Positions 17,909 through 26,136 of a stretch of 64,000 bases of DNA are shown here, piece after piece. A program made the position numbers and the translations under genes. Location: NCBI RefSeq assembly GCF_011043735.1, contig NZ_JAAKGV010000004.1:62001-126000 (forward strand). Reading direction: 5' to 3'. The first letter of the stretch is position 1. Every line of letters starts with the position of its first letter. The notes below the pieces were generated by a model. It had not been told where the DNA came from, made no database searches, and was given only the letters and a program-made list of their open reading frames with translations. This DNA is from Methylobacterium sp. DB0501. Lineage in GTDB: Bacteria > Pseudomonadota > Alphaproteobacteria > Rhizobiales > Beijerinckiaceae.

Positions 17909-18828
17909 TGGCGGAGGCGGCGCCGGACACCCGCGGGGCGGAGCCCGCGTCCTCCTCCGACCTGCTGCGCAGCCTTCGCGACACCCTCGACGGGCTGCCC
18001 GAGACCCAGGCCCGGATCGCCCGGATGATCGTGGCCGACCCCGAATGGGCGGTCCAGACCGGGGTCGAGCTGCTCGCCGAGCGGGCCGGGGTGAGCGCGC
18101 CGACCATCGTGCGCTTCGCCCGCGCCGTCGGCTGCGAGGGCGTGCGCGACATGAAGCTGAAGCTCGCCGGCTCGCTGGCGCTCGGCACGCCCTACGTCCA
18201 CCGCAGCGTCCGGCCGACCGACGCCCCCGGGGAGGTGGTGCGCAACGTCGTCGGCAGCGTGACCTCGATGCTGGCCGAGTGGCAATCGGGCCTCGACCCC
18301 GACCGGATCGAGGCGGCGGTGGCGGCGATCCGCGCGGCCGGGCGCGTCGACACCGCCGGCACCGGCGCGACCTCGCACTTCCTCGCCCACGACCTGCACG
18401 CCCGCCTATTCCGGCTCGGCATCCCGTCGAACTCCTTCGCCGACGCCCATCTCCAGCTGACCGCGGCCTCGTGCCTGGGGGCGGGCGACGTGCTGGTGGC
18501 GATCTCCTATGTCGGGCGCATGCCGGCGCTCCTGCGCACCGTCGCGGTGGCGCGCCGGGCCGGCGCCACGGTGGTGGCGATCACCCGCACCGGCACGCCC
18601 CTGCACCGGGCCGCCGACATCCTGCTGGCGGTGGACGTGCCGGGCGACGCGACGATGCGGGTCGGCACCGACGCGATCATCGCGCAGATCATCGTGATCG
18701 AGATCCTGAGCGTGCGCCTCGGCCTCACCCTCGGCGACGGCGCCGCCCGCCGCCTCGCCGCCGTGCACGACCTCCTGCAGAACGAGCAGCTGGACAGCGA
18801 CGACGCGCCGAGTCTGGGCGGAGCATAG
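17908..18828 (+). CDS. MurR/RpiR-family transcriptional regulator
   Basis: A 306-residue regulator with an N-terminal RpiR helix-turn-helix (ARMIVADPEWAVQTGVELLAERAGVSAPTIVRFARAVGCEG) and a C-terminal SIS sugar-isomerase domain (DTAGTGATSHFLAHDLHARL, VLVAISYVGRMPALL). SIS domains usually sense phosphorylated sugars or amino sugars, but RpiR proteins also control opine and amino-acid catabolism. It closes the transporter operon and probably binds the repeated palindromes at 12244-12356, giving autoregulation. Confidence 0.9.
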   Translation: MAEAAPDTRGAEPASSSDLLRSLRDTLDGLPETQARIARMIVADPEWAVQTGVELLAERAGVSAPTIVRFARAVGCEGVRDMKLKLAGSLALGTPYVHRSVRPTDAPGEVVRNVVGSVTSMLAEWQSGLDPDRIEAAVAAIRAAGRVDTAGTGATSHFLAHDLHARLFRLGIPSNSFADAHLQLTAASCLGAGDVLVAISYVGRMPALLRTVAVARRAGATVVAITRTGTPLHRAADILLAVDVPGDATMRVGTDAIIAQIIVIEILSVRLGLTLGDGAARRLAAVHDLLQNEQLDSDDAPSLGGA

Positions 18829-18947
18829 CGGGGCCGCCCGTCGACGGCCTCCTCGGAGGAGAGACCGACGACAGGCTCTCGGCCGGCCGGGAATGGGCGA
18901 GGCTCACGAGGAGCCGCCGCCCCCGGCCCCCTGTTCCGCGATCCCGC

Positions 18948-20195
18948 TCACCCGTAGCGCCGCGCCGCCTCGACCGTCAGCCCGAGGCCGACCGAGCCGA
19001 AGGTGTCGCCCTCGACCACCCGGGCCTCCGGCGCCGTCGCCAGGATGGCGGCGCGGACCGGGGCGAGGCGGGTCGAGCCGCCGGTGAGGAACAGGGCGTC
19101 GATCCCGTCCGGCGCCACCCCGGCCTCGCGCAGGCAGCGCGTGATGCAGGCGCCGATGCGCCGGGCGAGGTCGGCGGAGTGGCGGGCGAGGTCGGGGCGG
19201 CCGATCTCGGCCGTGAGGCCGGGCTCGACCCAGCCGAGGGGCAGGCCGATCCGGTCGACCTCCGACAGGGCGATCTTGGCGTCCTCGACCTCCATCGCCA
19301 GGGTGTGGCCGCGCTCGGCCTCGATCACCGCGGCGAGGCGGTCGATCAGTTCGGGGCGCGCCACCTCGCGGCGCAGGGAGCGTAGCTCGCGCAGGGTCTT
19401 GCCGTCGTAGAGCCGGTTGATCTGCGACCAGGTGGCGAGGTCGTGGTAATAGGCCGAGGGCACATCGAGGCCCGGACGGCGCATCGGGCTGCCGAGCCCG
19501 AGCAGCGGCATCACCTCGCCGACGCTGAGGGTGCGGTCGAAATCGGTGCCGCCGATCCGGACGCCGTCATTGGCCAGGATGTCGCCGGCCCGCTCCACCG
19601 CCCGGTGGCGCTCGGGGCTCAGGCGCACCACCGAGAAGTCCGAGGTGCCGCCGCCGATATCGGCGATCAGCGCCACCTCCTCGCGGGCGAGCCCGCGCTC
19701 GTAGTCGAGCGCCGCGGCGATCGGCTCGTACTGGAACGACACCTCGGCGAAGCCGACCTCCCGGGCGATGGCGGCGAGCGCGTCCTCGGCCCGGCGGTCG
19801 CCTTCCGGATCGCCGTCGACGAAGTGGACCGGGCGGCCGTGCACCACCCGGGTCAGGGGCTCGCCCGCCTCCTCCTCCGCCCGGGCCTTCACGGCGGCGA
19901 GGTAGCGGGCGATCACCGCCCGGAACGACAGCCGACGGCGACCGACCGGGGTCGTCTCCTCCAGGAGCGACGAGCCGAGCACCGATTTCAGGCTGCGCAT
20001 CAGCCGGCCGGGCGTGCCCTCGACATAGGCCGCCATGGCGGCCCGGCCGATCGCCTCGTCGCCGACGGGCGGGAAGAAGATCGCGCTCGGGATCGTGACC
20101 GCCTCGCCCTCCAGCCGCGCCAGCGCGAGCCCGTCGGCCCCGGTCAATCCGAGGGTGGTGTTCGATGTGCCGAAATCGAGGCCGCAGGCCGCCAT
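18948..20195 (-). CDS. Hsp70-family protein, YegD-like
   Basis: A 415-residue actin-fold ATPase. Phosphate-1 motif GLDFGTSNTTLGL lies at residues 5-17, phosphate-2 at IADIGGGTSDFSVV and the adenosine motif at LFLTGGSTRLAPV. The length corresponds to the nucleotide-binding domain only; the peptide-binding domain of DnaK (about 640 residues) is missing, as in YegD of E. coli. It faces away from the csbD gene and ends head-to-tail against the RpiR gene. A role in protein quality control is plausible, but no partner is evident. Confidence 0.9.
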   Translation of the reverse strand: MAACGLDFGTSNTTLGLTGADGLALARLEGEAVTIPSAIFFPPVGDEAIGRAAMAAYVEGTPGRLMRSLKSVLGSSLLEETTPVGRRRLSFRAVIARYLAAVKARAEEEAGEPLTRVVHGRPVHFVDGDPEGDRRAEDALAAIAREVGFAEVSFQYEPIAAALDYERGLAREEVALIADIGGGTSDFSVVRLSPERHRAVERAGDILANDGVRIGGTDFDRTLSVGEVMPLLGLGSPMRRPGLDVPSAYYHDLATWSQINRLYDGKTLRELRSLRREVARPELIDRLAAVIEAERGHTLAMEVEDAKIALSEVDRIGLPLGWVEPGLTAEIGRPDLARHSADLARRIGACITRCLREAGVAPDGIDALFLTGGSTRLAPVRAAILATAPEARVVEGDTFGSVGLGLTVEAARRYG

Positions 20196-20291
20196 GCCGA
20201 ATCTCTGCCGGAGCTGAAGGGAGGGCGCGCGACCTAGCGGGTTCCTCCCCTGCGGTCCAGCCCGGAAACCGGGCAGGGTCTCTGTCGCAGC

Positions 20292-20316
20292 GGAACAATG
20301 CGCCGTTTCGGCGGTT
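20292..20316 (+). promoter_or_regulatory. probable EcfG-dependent promoter of csbD
   Basis: GGAAC at 20292-20296, a 16-base spacer and GGTT at 20313-20316 match the EcfG consensus GGAAC-N16-CGTT at eight of nine bases. It lies 48 bases upstream of the csbD start codon. CsbD genes are typical general-stress targets, which supports the call. Confidence 0.55.
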
Positions 20317-20363
20317 CGTCAGACCTGAGCAGGCGATGAACTGCACGAGACGAGGAGCTTCCC

Positions 20364-20567
20364 ATGAGCAGCACCACCGACAAGATCAAGGGCCTCGCCA
20401 ACGAGGCGGTCGGCAACATCAAGCAGGGCATCGGCAGCGCCACCGGCAACGACAAGCTGCAGGCCGAGGGCAAGGCCCAGGAGCTGAAGGGCGAGGCCCA
20501 GAAGACCACCGGCGACGTGAAGGACGGCATCAAGAACGCCGCCGACACGGTGAAGAGCAAGCTCTGA
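20364..20567 (+). CDS. CsbD-family stress protein
   Basis: A 67-residue hydrophilic protein, [20 protein letters not shown] at the start, with the two CsbD halves ([17 protein letters not shown] and [20 protein letters not shown]). The family is strongly induced by general stress in many bacteria; its molecular role is unknown. GAGGAG lies upstream of the ATG. It and the next gene form a pair that recurs at 35.5-36.2 kb. Confidence 0.93.
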   Translation: MSSTTDKIKGLANEAVGNIKQGIGSATGNDKLQAEGKAQELKGEAQKTTGDVKDGIKNAADTVKSKL

Positions 20568-20614
20568 TCCGCGCGCGGGCCGGCCGCGCCGGCCCGCTCC
20601 AGCGAACGATCGGG

Positions 20615-20656
20615 CCGGTCCCCCTGCACCTCATGCGGGAGGCCGGCTTTTTCTTT
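20615..20656 (+). terminator. hairpin with T-run downstream of csbD
   Basis: GCCGG (20615-20619) pairs with CCGGC (20643-20647), extended by a partial C-run/G-run match, and is followed by TTTTTCTTTT. An additional strong GC hairpin (GCGGGCCGG / CCGGCCCGC, 20576-20598) precedes it. Together they should end or attenuate the csbD message before the next gene. Confidence 0.55.
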
Positions 20657-20681
20657 TGCCGAACGGAGACGGAAGACCACG

Positions 20682-21053
20682 ATGAACAGGGACCAGATCG
20701 AGGGCGGCCTGCGCCACATCAAGGGCCGCGGGCAGACCGCGTTCGGCGCCGTGACGGGGCGCGTCCGGCCGCAGGCGGAGGGCGCGCTGAACCAGGTCGT
20801 CGGCGGGGCTCAGTACGCCTATGGCCGCGGCCGCCGCGTCGCCGAGGAGCTGACGCATGACGGCGCCGCCCTCGCCCACCAGATCGAGACGCGCGGCCGC
20901 CACGCCTATGCCCGCGGCCGCGAGGTCTACGACGAGGCGCATCACCGCGGCCGCGCCGCCCTGCGCCGCGCCGAATCGCATCCGACCGAGACGGTGCTGG
21001 CCGTCGCCGGCCTCGCCTTCCTGGCCGGCTGGCTGCTGAAGGGCCGCCGCTGA
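20682..21053 (+). CDS. CsbD-like protein with C-terminal membrane anchor
   Basis: A 123-residue protein opening MNRDQIEGGLRHIKGRGQTA, the CsbD-type N terminus, followed by a long helical, Arg/His/Ala-rich middle (RGRHAYARGREVYDEAHHRGRAAL) and a C-terminal hydrophobic helix ending in basic residues (TVLAVAGLAFLAGWLLKGRR). The layout resembles the ElaB/YqjD (DUF883) style of tail-anchored stress proteins. Its paralogue at 35.7 kb shares the start, the QVVGGAQYAYGR motif and the tail. Confidence 0.85.
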   Translation: MNRDQIEGGLRHIKGRGQTAFGAVTGRVRPQAEGALNQVVGGAQYAYGRGRRVAEELTHDGAALAHQIETRGRHAYARGREVYDEAHHRGRAALRRAESHPTETVLAVAGLAFLAGWLLKGRR

Positions 21054-21619
21054 CGCGGTGCCGGAGCGTGCCGCACCCGGGCCGCGGCGGCCATGCCGCG
21101 ACCCGGGTGGCCGTTCATCCCGCGAGAGGGCGAGCAGGGCTTGGGCGAACGGGCCGTGGGCGAACGGGGCTTGGGCGCCGGACTTGAGCGAAAGATCACC
21201 CGGCCGCCGCTCATTCGCGATAGTCACGGCGATCGAGCCCTGGGACGAGCGTGACGGCCGACATGGTGATCGATGCCTGCCAGAGGAGCGGTCGCGACCG
21301 TTTCGACCTGCACTTGGCTCGGGCGTGCCATGCAGCCCCGCGACGCGGACTCTCCCGCACTCATTGGTGCATGAGTCGTCGCGTGCCATGCTCATCTGCC
21401 GCGTATGACCAGGAGTGCATGACCGTCGTCGAGGCATGCGACCGCCCGCCCGGGGAAAGGGCCGTGCGATCCCGCGCGGGAGACCCTCGGCGAGGCACAA
21501 CCCTGCACGACACCGCATAAGCCTATCATTGCTCTTCCGCTGGAGGAGCGGGTTCGCCCTCGCCTCCGGGTGGCTTATGGTCTAGCTTGGCGCGATCCCC
21601 GCGCCAGCCGAACGACCTG
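21054..21619. other. intergenic region without a supported gene
   Basis: Open frames here are short and Arg/Pro-rich and lack ribosome sites. A short direct repeat GGGCGAACGGG occurs around 21.15 kb. I see no EcfG-type promoter. The region presumably contains the promoter of the sigma factor gene on its right. Confidence 0.4.
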
Positions 21620-22444
21620 ATGACCCAGAGCACGCCCCCCGGTCCACCGGACGCCGCCACGGCCGAGACTGCTTCCGTCCAGATCGCCTCCCACGGGGCC
21701 GCGTCGCCGGGCGCGAGCGGCCGGCCCGCCCTGCCGCTGACCGCCCCCGCCCTGCCCCTGTCGGTGCAGGAGCATCTCGGCGAGCGACTGCGCGCCCACT
21801 ACGCGGCGGTCGCCGAGGAGCCGGCTCCCACCGCCTTCGCCGACCTGCTCGCGCGACTCGAGCAGGCGCTCGCCATCATGGGCGCGCCGAAGAAGGACCG
21901 GTTCCGCGAGGACCTGCTCGCAGCGGCGCCGGCGTTGCGCCGCTTCGCCCTGACCCTGACCGCCAACCCGGTCCGCGCCGACGACCTGGTGCAGGACACG
22001 ATGCTGAAGGCCTGGCAGAACCGCGACCGGTTCGAGGCCGGCACCAATCTCAGCGCCTGGCTGTTCACGATCATGCGCAACGCCTTCTACTCGGAGCACC
22101 GCAAGCGTGCGCGGGAGGTCGAGGACGGCGAGGGCGTGTACTCGGCCCGCCTGACCTCCGCCCCCAACCAGGGCGACCGGCTCGACGTGCAGGATCTCCA
22201 GGCGGCGCTCAACAAGCTGGTGGCCGAGCAGCGCGAGGCCCTGATGCTCGTCGCGGTCGGCGACCTCTCCTACGAGGACGCCGCCGCGCTGATGCAGTGC
22301 AAGGTCGGCACGGTGAAGAGCCGGGTCTGCCGCGCCCGCGACAAGCTCGCCGAGCTTCTGGGTTACAGCGGCGGGGAACTCGGGGCCGACCGGCTCACCC
22401 GCTCGGTGATGGGACATTCCGGAGCTCTCGCACTCGACAGCTGA
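21620..22444 (+). CDS. EcfG-type sigma factor with N-terminal NepR-like domain
   Basis: A 274-residue ECF sigma factor, start placed at the ATG of MTQSTPPGPP (a TTG 11 codons upstream is possible). Residues about 49-83 match the NepR pattern LGxxLRxxYxxVxxEPxPxxFxxLLxxLE (here LGERLRAHYAAVAEEPAPTAF, then ADLLARLE). The sigma part follows: region 2 ALTLTANPVRADDLVQDTML with LSAWLFTIMRNAFYSEHRK, and region 4 EDAAALMQCKVGTVKSRVCRAR. EcfG drives the alphaproteobacterial general stress response and NepR is normally a separate anti-sigma factor released by PhyR. Here both appear in one chain. No PhyR is nearby. Confidence 0.85.
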   Translation: MTQSTPPGPPDAATAETASVQIASHGAASPGASGRPALPLTAPALPLSVQEHLGERLRAHYAAVAEEPAPTAFADLLARLEQALAIMGAPKKDRFREDLLAAAPALRRFALTLTANPVRADDLVQDTMLKAWQNRDRFEAGTNLSAWLFTIMRNAFYSEHRKRAREVEDGEGVYSARLTSAPNQGDRLDVQDLQAALNKLVAEQREALMLVAVGDLSYEDAAALMQCKVGTVKSRVCRARDKLAELLGYSGGELGADRLTRSVMGHSGALALDS

Positions 22445-23226
22445 GGTTGCGCCGGGCGCCGTCGGCGGAGAACGCCCGCGTCGCCCCCCGCGTGAGCCCT
22501 GCCGGAGCCGACCCGGGACGGGCCGGCATATCGATCCACACGGATGCGCCAGCGCGCGAATTGGACGCAGGCAATCCTTTGCGCTTCGTCTGAATTGCAC
22601 GAGATCGATTGGCGCGCTCGATCTATCTGGCAGCGCACCGCCCGCGCGCCACTTACTTTAAGTCAATTAATTTCTCGCGTAAGTGTCAAGCACCTTGACG
22701 ATGGCGGGTCGGATTGGGAATGTCGATCGCATACCTCCGTAGAGGTCGACTGCCCTACGGTAGGCTGTCGACGATCGGATCCCGTTCCTATGCTCCCGAT
22801 CTGTTGCGACCTGCCTCACAATTGCGCAATCCACTTCCTGATAAGAGATCGTCACGATGTTCCTACCGCCGGCTCGAGGAAAAGCACAGGCAGAGTAGAC
22901 ATTGTTGATGACCCCTGCACCAGTAGAATGATACAGAGTTGTATGAGTTCGAATGATGACATAGTAGGGGGCAGTATATAATGCCGAGTGAGATCATGCA
23001 CTCGGCCATGCGGGATAGGCCTGAATCTGCCTCACAATGTCAGAAACAGGACAGACACCGCGGTGCGTAACCGTTAGATCAAATTAGGCCTCGCTCCGGT
23101 TGCGAGGGTGCACGGCGCGAAAAGTGCCATCCCATGTCCCACGCGGCGCTCGGCAGCCGTCGGGGCGGCCGCCACCCTCCGGCCGGATCTGCCGCGACGA
23201 GTCCCCGCTTTCCGGAGACGACGACC
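22445..23226. other. AT-richer gene-free region
   Basis: GC content falls visibly between about 22.55 and 23.05 kb. Two overlapping open frames (about 145 codons on plus, 62 on minus) have odd compositions rich in Cys, Ser and His without ribosome sites or domain patterns. I regard neither as supported. The region might be a relic of an insertion or a long regulatory stretch before the Crp-like gene. Confidence 0.35.
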
Positions 23227-24015
23227 TTGAATGCGCCGGACGAGTTGCGGTCCCCAGAAACCGGCCTTTTCGAGGGCAACCTCCTGCTCGAGGCCCTCGA
23301 TATGAACGACCGCGCCCTGCTGGCGCCCTACCTGGAGCGCGGGCACCGGGTCCGCGGCACCGTGCTGTTCCGTGCCGGGGAGGACGTGTCGCACGTCACC
23401 TTCCCGCTGAACCAGACCACCGTGACCCTGGTCTCGCGCATGCGCGACGGGCGCATGGTCGAGACCGCGACGGTGGGGCACGAGGGCGCCGTGGGGGGCG
23501 TCGTCAGCCACGGCTACCTGCCGGCCTTCAGCGAGGCGGTGGTGCAGGTCACCGGCGCCGTGCTGCGCCTCGACGCCGAGCGGCTGACCCGGGCACGGGC
23601 CGCCTCGCCAGCCTTGCGCGACCTGTTCGTCCGCTACTCGGACTGCCTGCTCGCCCAGGTGCTGCAATCGGTGGCCTGCAACGCCGTCCACCCGATCGAG
23701 GAGCGCTGCCTGCGCTGGCTGCTGACTTTCCAGGACCGGCTCGGCACGCCGGTCCTGCCGGTGACGCAGGAGATGCTGGCCGAGATGCTCGGCGTGCGCC
23801 GCACCTACCTCACCGGCGTGCTCGGCGCGCTGCAGCGCCGCGGCCTGATCGCGGTGCGCCGCGGCCAGATCACCATCCTCGACCGGACCAAGGCCGAGCA
23901 CTCGGCCTGCGAGTGCTACGGCAAGGTCCGGAACCATTTCCGCAACGTGCTCGGGGCGGTCTACGCCGAGAACGGCGCCATCGTGGCCGTCGACCCGACG
24001 CAACGGCACGAGTGA
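23227..24015 (+). CDS. Crp/Fnr-family transcriptional regulator
   Basis: A 262-residue regulator. I prefer the TTG at 23227, which has GGAG nine bases upstream; an ATG at 23134 in the same frame lacks a ribosome site. The N-terminal part is a cyclic-nucleotide-binding-type beta-barrel (RGTVLFRAGEDVSHVTFPL, GHEGAVGGVVS); the arginine and glutamate of cAMP-binding CRP are not obvious, so the ligand is unknown. The C-terminal winged helix reads VTQEMLAEMLGVRRTYLTGV. No Fnr iron-sulphur cysteines are at the N terminus. This subtype is common in Methylobacterium-type genomes in many copies. Confidence 0.85.
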   Translation: MNAPDELRSPETGLFEGNLLLEALDMNDRALLAPYLERGHRVRGTVLFRAGEDVSHVTFPLNQTTVTLVSRMRDGRMVETATVGHEGAVGGVVSHGYLPAFSEAVVQVTGAVLRLDAERLTRARAASPALRDLFVRYSDCLLAQVLQSVACNAVHPIEERCLRWLLTFQDRLGTPVLPVTQEMLAEMLGVRRTYLTGVLGALQRRGLIAVRRGQITILDRTKAEHSACECYGKVRNHFRNVLGAVYAENGAIVAVDPTQRHE

Positions 24016-24315
24016 TACCATCGCCGGAAGATCCCTTCCGCAAAAGCGTATCGTCAGACCGCGACGGCGGAGCTCGGCTCCGCACGCTCGAGCGACGCTG
24101 ATGTCCACACCGCGCGAGCCGGTGGGTCGCAACTCGCCGAGCCATCAACCTGGAAAACGCACGGGGCCGAAACGCGTGGGGAACTCAGCCCGGCGATGCG
24201 GCGACGACATGCCCGATGCCGGCGAGCCCTGCAACGGAGCGGGTCCCGCTGCAACGCTGACATGCGGCAGCCACGGTTTGACTCTGCGCCGTCCTTCGAA
24301 GACCATCCACATGAC

Positions 24316-24339
24316 GGACAATAAGTCCATGATATGGAC
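24316..24339 (+). promoter_or_regulatory. overlapping inverted repeats before the cupin gene
   Basis: GTCCAT-GAT-ATGGAC (24325-24339) is a perfect six-base inverted repeat directly before the ribosome site GGGAGG of the cupin gene, and GGAC-N5-GTCC (24316-24328) overlaps it. The position would let a bound repressor block transcription or initiation. The IclR regulator two genes downstream is a candidate. The rest of the 338-base gap to the Crp-like gene holds nothing else that I can support. Confidence 0.45.
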
Positions 24340-24353
24340 ATCGGGAGGATACC

Positions 24354-24911
24354 ATGACGAGCGCCCCGTCGGCGGACGACCCGGTCGCCGGCCTCGACGC
24401 CACGACCTTGCGGCGCATGCCCTACCAGCGGCCGCAACCGGCGGAGATCCGGCCCGACCTGGTGGTGGCGCCGGCGATCCCCGAGGACGACCGGATCTGG
24501 GTGCCCCAAGCCGACAGCGTGTGGTTCCGGCCGCTCTGCCTGAACGTCTCGGCCGGCTACTGGATGAATCTCCTCAAGGTCCGCAAGGCCGGCATTCTCA
24601 GCCGCCACCGCCATCCCGGCCCGGTCCACGCCTTCGTGCTCAAGGGCAGCTGGCGCTACCTCGAGCACGACTGGGTCGCGAGCGAAGGCGCCTACGCCTT
24701 CGAGCCGCCGGGCGAGACCCACACCCTCGTGGTCGACGAGGGCGTCGAGGAGATGATCACCTATTTCCAGGTCAACGGCTGCATGTACTACGTCGACCCG
24801 TGGGGCCGGCATACCGGCTACGAGGACGTGTTCACCAAGATCGACCTGTGCCGGGCGCATTACGAGGCGGTCGGGCTGGGGGCGGATTACGTCGATCAGT
24901 TCATCCGGTGA
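24354..24911 (+). CDS. cupin protein, 2,4'-dihydroxyacetophenone dioxygenase family
   Basis: A 185-residue cupin with the characteristic segments WVPQADSVWFRPLCLN, VRKAGILSRHRHPGPVHAFV, LEHDWVASEGAYAFEPPGET and HTLVVDEGVEEMITYFQVNG. The metal ligands expected in this family (two histidines in SRHRHPGPVH, the acidic residue and a histidine in PPGETHTL) are present. The founding enzyme cleaves a carbon-carbon bond in 2,4'-dihydroxyacetophenone with iron and oxygen; the substrate here may differ. GGGAGG lies nine bases upstream. It is followed by an SDR and an IclR gene, consistent with a small catabolic cluster. Confidence 0.85.
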   Translation: MTSAPSADDPVAGLDATTLRRMPYQRPQPAEIRPDLVVAPAIPEDDRIWVPQADSVWFRPLCLNVSAGYWMNLLKVRKAGILSRHRHPGPVHAFVLKGSWRYLEHDWVASEGAYAFEPPGETHTLVVDEGVEEMITYFQVNGCMYYVDPWGRHTGYEDVFTKIDLCRAHYEAVGLGADYVDQFIR

Positions 24912-24967
24912 GAAAATCGACGATCCGGGTCCATAGCGATCAGCTCGACGACGCTTTCACCCTCCGT

Positions 24968-25003
24968 GTCATTCCGTGCCGTGCGGGGGAGCCCGGAACG
25001 ACG
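24968..25003. repeat. palindromic intergenic repeat, family 1
   Basis: The arms TCATTCCG and CCGGAACGACG flank a loop TGCCGTGCGGGGGAGC. It resembles the perfect copy at 14001-14038 but with mismatches in the left arm. It separates the cupin gene from the short frame before the SDR gene. Confidence 0.6.
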
Positions 25004-25077
25004 CTGGAGCGCTGCGGAGCCGCCGGTTCGACCTCGCCAATCCCTGCCTTGATGACAATCGGGAGGACCGGAGCGCG

Positions 25078-25368
25078 ATGGCGTCCGGCACACCACCACT
25101 CATGAACGCATCACTCTCCAGATCATCGCTCGCCAAATCATCGCGCCCGCGCCGGATCCAGCGGGTTGCCGTCGCCTTCCCGACGGCGGGGATCATCGAC
25201 GACCTCGACCGTTCGGCACTCTCGCCCGCCGGGATGGGCCGGCTGCTCTCAGCCGTCCTGCCGGCCTCCGCCGTCTCGCAACTGACGGTCGGCGCGCTCC
25301 TCGACCGGCCGGTGGGCAAGCCGCTGGACGGCGGCGAGACCCTGATCCCGACGGAGCGCACGGCATGA
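25078..25368 (+). CDS. short unassigned frame coupled to the SDR gene (uncertain)
   Basis: A 96-codon frame from ATG (GGAG close upstream), ending in a TGA that overlaps the ATG of the SDR gene. The peptide is Ser/Ala/Leu-rich (RRIQRVAVAFPTAGIIDDLD, LTVGALLDRPVGKPLDGGET) and matches nothing I know. The overlap favours a real coupled gene or the decayed end of one; the composition argues for caution. Confidence 0.3.
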   Translation: MASGTPPLMNASLSRSSLAKSSRPRRIQRVAVAFPTAGIIDDLDRSALSPAGMGRLLSAVLPASAVSQLTVGALLDRPVGKPLDGGETLIPTERTA

Positions 25369-26111
25369 CCTGCGAGACCTTCGCCGGTACCTTCGCGCCT
25401 CGCCTGCTCGCCGGCCGCACCGCCCTGGTCACGGGGGGCACCTCCGGCATCGGTGCCGGCATCGCGGAGGGCCTGGCCCGGCTCGGCGCCCGGGTGATCG
25501 CCGCCGGGATCGGGGCCGCGTCCTGCGCGATCCCCGACGGCCTCGCGCTCACCGCCCACGAGCTCGACGTCACCGACGGGGATGCCGTCTCCGCGCTCGT
25601 CGGCGCCTGCGACCGGCTCGACATCGTGGTCAACTGCGCCGGCATCATCCGGCGCGGCGACGAGCACCGGCCGGAGGTGTTCGAGGAGGTGCTGGCGGTC
25701 AACCTCACCGGCACGATGCGGGTCTGCGCCGCCGCCCGCCCGAAGCTGGCGGAGACCGGCGGCACCATCGTCAACACCGCCTCGATGCTGTCGTTCTTCG
25801 GCGGCGGCCTGGTGCCGGCCTACAGCGCCAGCAAGGGCGGCGTGGCGCAGCTGACGAAATCCCTCGCCATCGCGTACGCTCCCGACGGGATCCGGGTGAA
25901 CGCGGTGGCGCCGGGCTGGATCGCCACGCCGCTCACGCAAGCCCTGCAGGACGACCCCGCCCGGGCCGGCCCGATCCTGGCGCGCACGCCGCTGGGCCGC
26001 TGGGGCCTTCCTTCGGACGTGGCGGCGGCGGTGGCCTTCCTGGTGAGCCCGGCCGCCGCCTTCATGACCGGGGTGGTGCTGCCGGTCGACGGCGGCTACC
26101 TCGTCGCCTGA
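25365..26111 (+). CDS. short-chain dehydrogenase/reductase (SDR), classical type
   Basis: A 248-residue classical SDR. The cofactor motif TGGTSGIG lies at residues 23-30, NCAG (variant of NNAG) at 90-93, and the catalytic set is Ser140, Tyr153 and Lys157 in YSASKGG. The lack of a basic residue in the glycine motif and the acidic context suggest NAD(H), but this is weak. The C-terminal part (VNAVAPGWIATPLTQAL, GVVLPVDGGYLVA) is typical. It lies between the cupin dioxygenase and the IclR regulator, so it likely oxidises an alcohol or ketone intermediate of the same pathway. Confidence 0.9.
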   Translation: MTCETFAGTFAPRLLAGRTALVTGGTSGIGAGIAEGLARLGARVIAAGIGAASCAIPDGLALTAHELDVTDGDAVSALVGACDRLDIVVNCAGIIRRGDEHRPEVFEEVLAVNLTGTMRVCAAARPKLAETGGTIVNTASMLSFFGGGLVPAYSASKGGVAQLTKSLAIAYAPDGIRVNAVAPGWIATPLTQALQDDPARAGPILARTPLGRWGLPSDVAAAVAFLVSPAAAFMTGVVLPVDGGYLVA

Positions 26112-26136
26112 CCCCGCGAAGAGGATCGGCCGCCGC

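Noticed and set aside
22544..22981. Plus-strand frame of 145 codons in the AT-rich gap
   Set aside because: No ribosome site, unusual Cys/Ser/His content and no domain pattern; a competing minus-strand frame is equally plausible.
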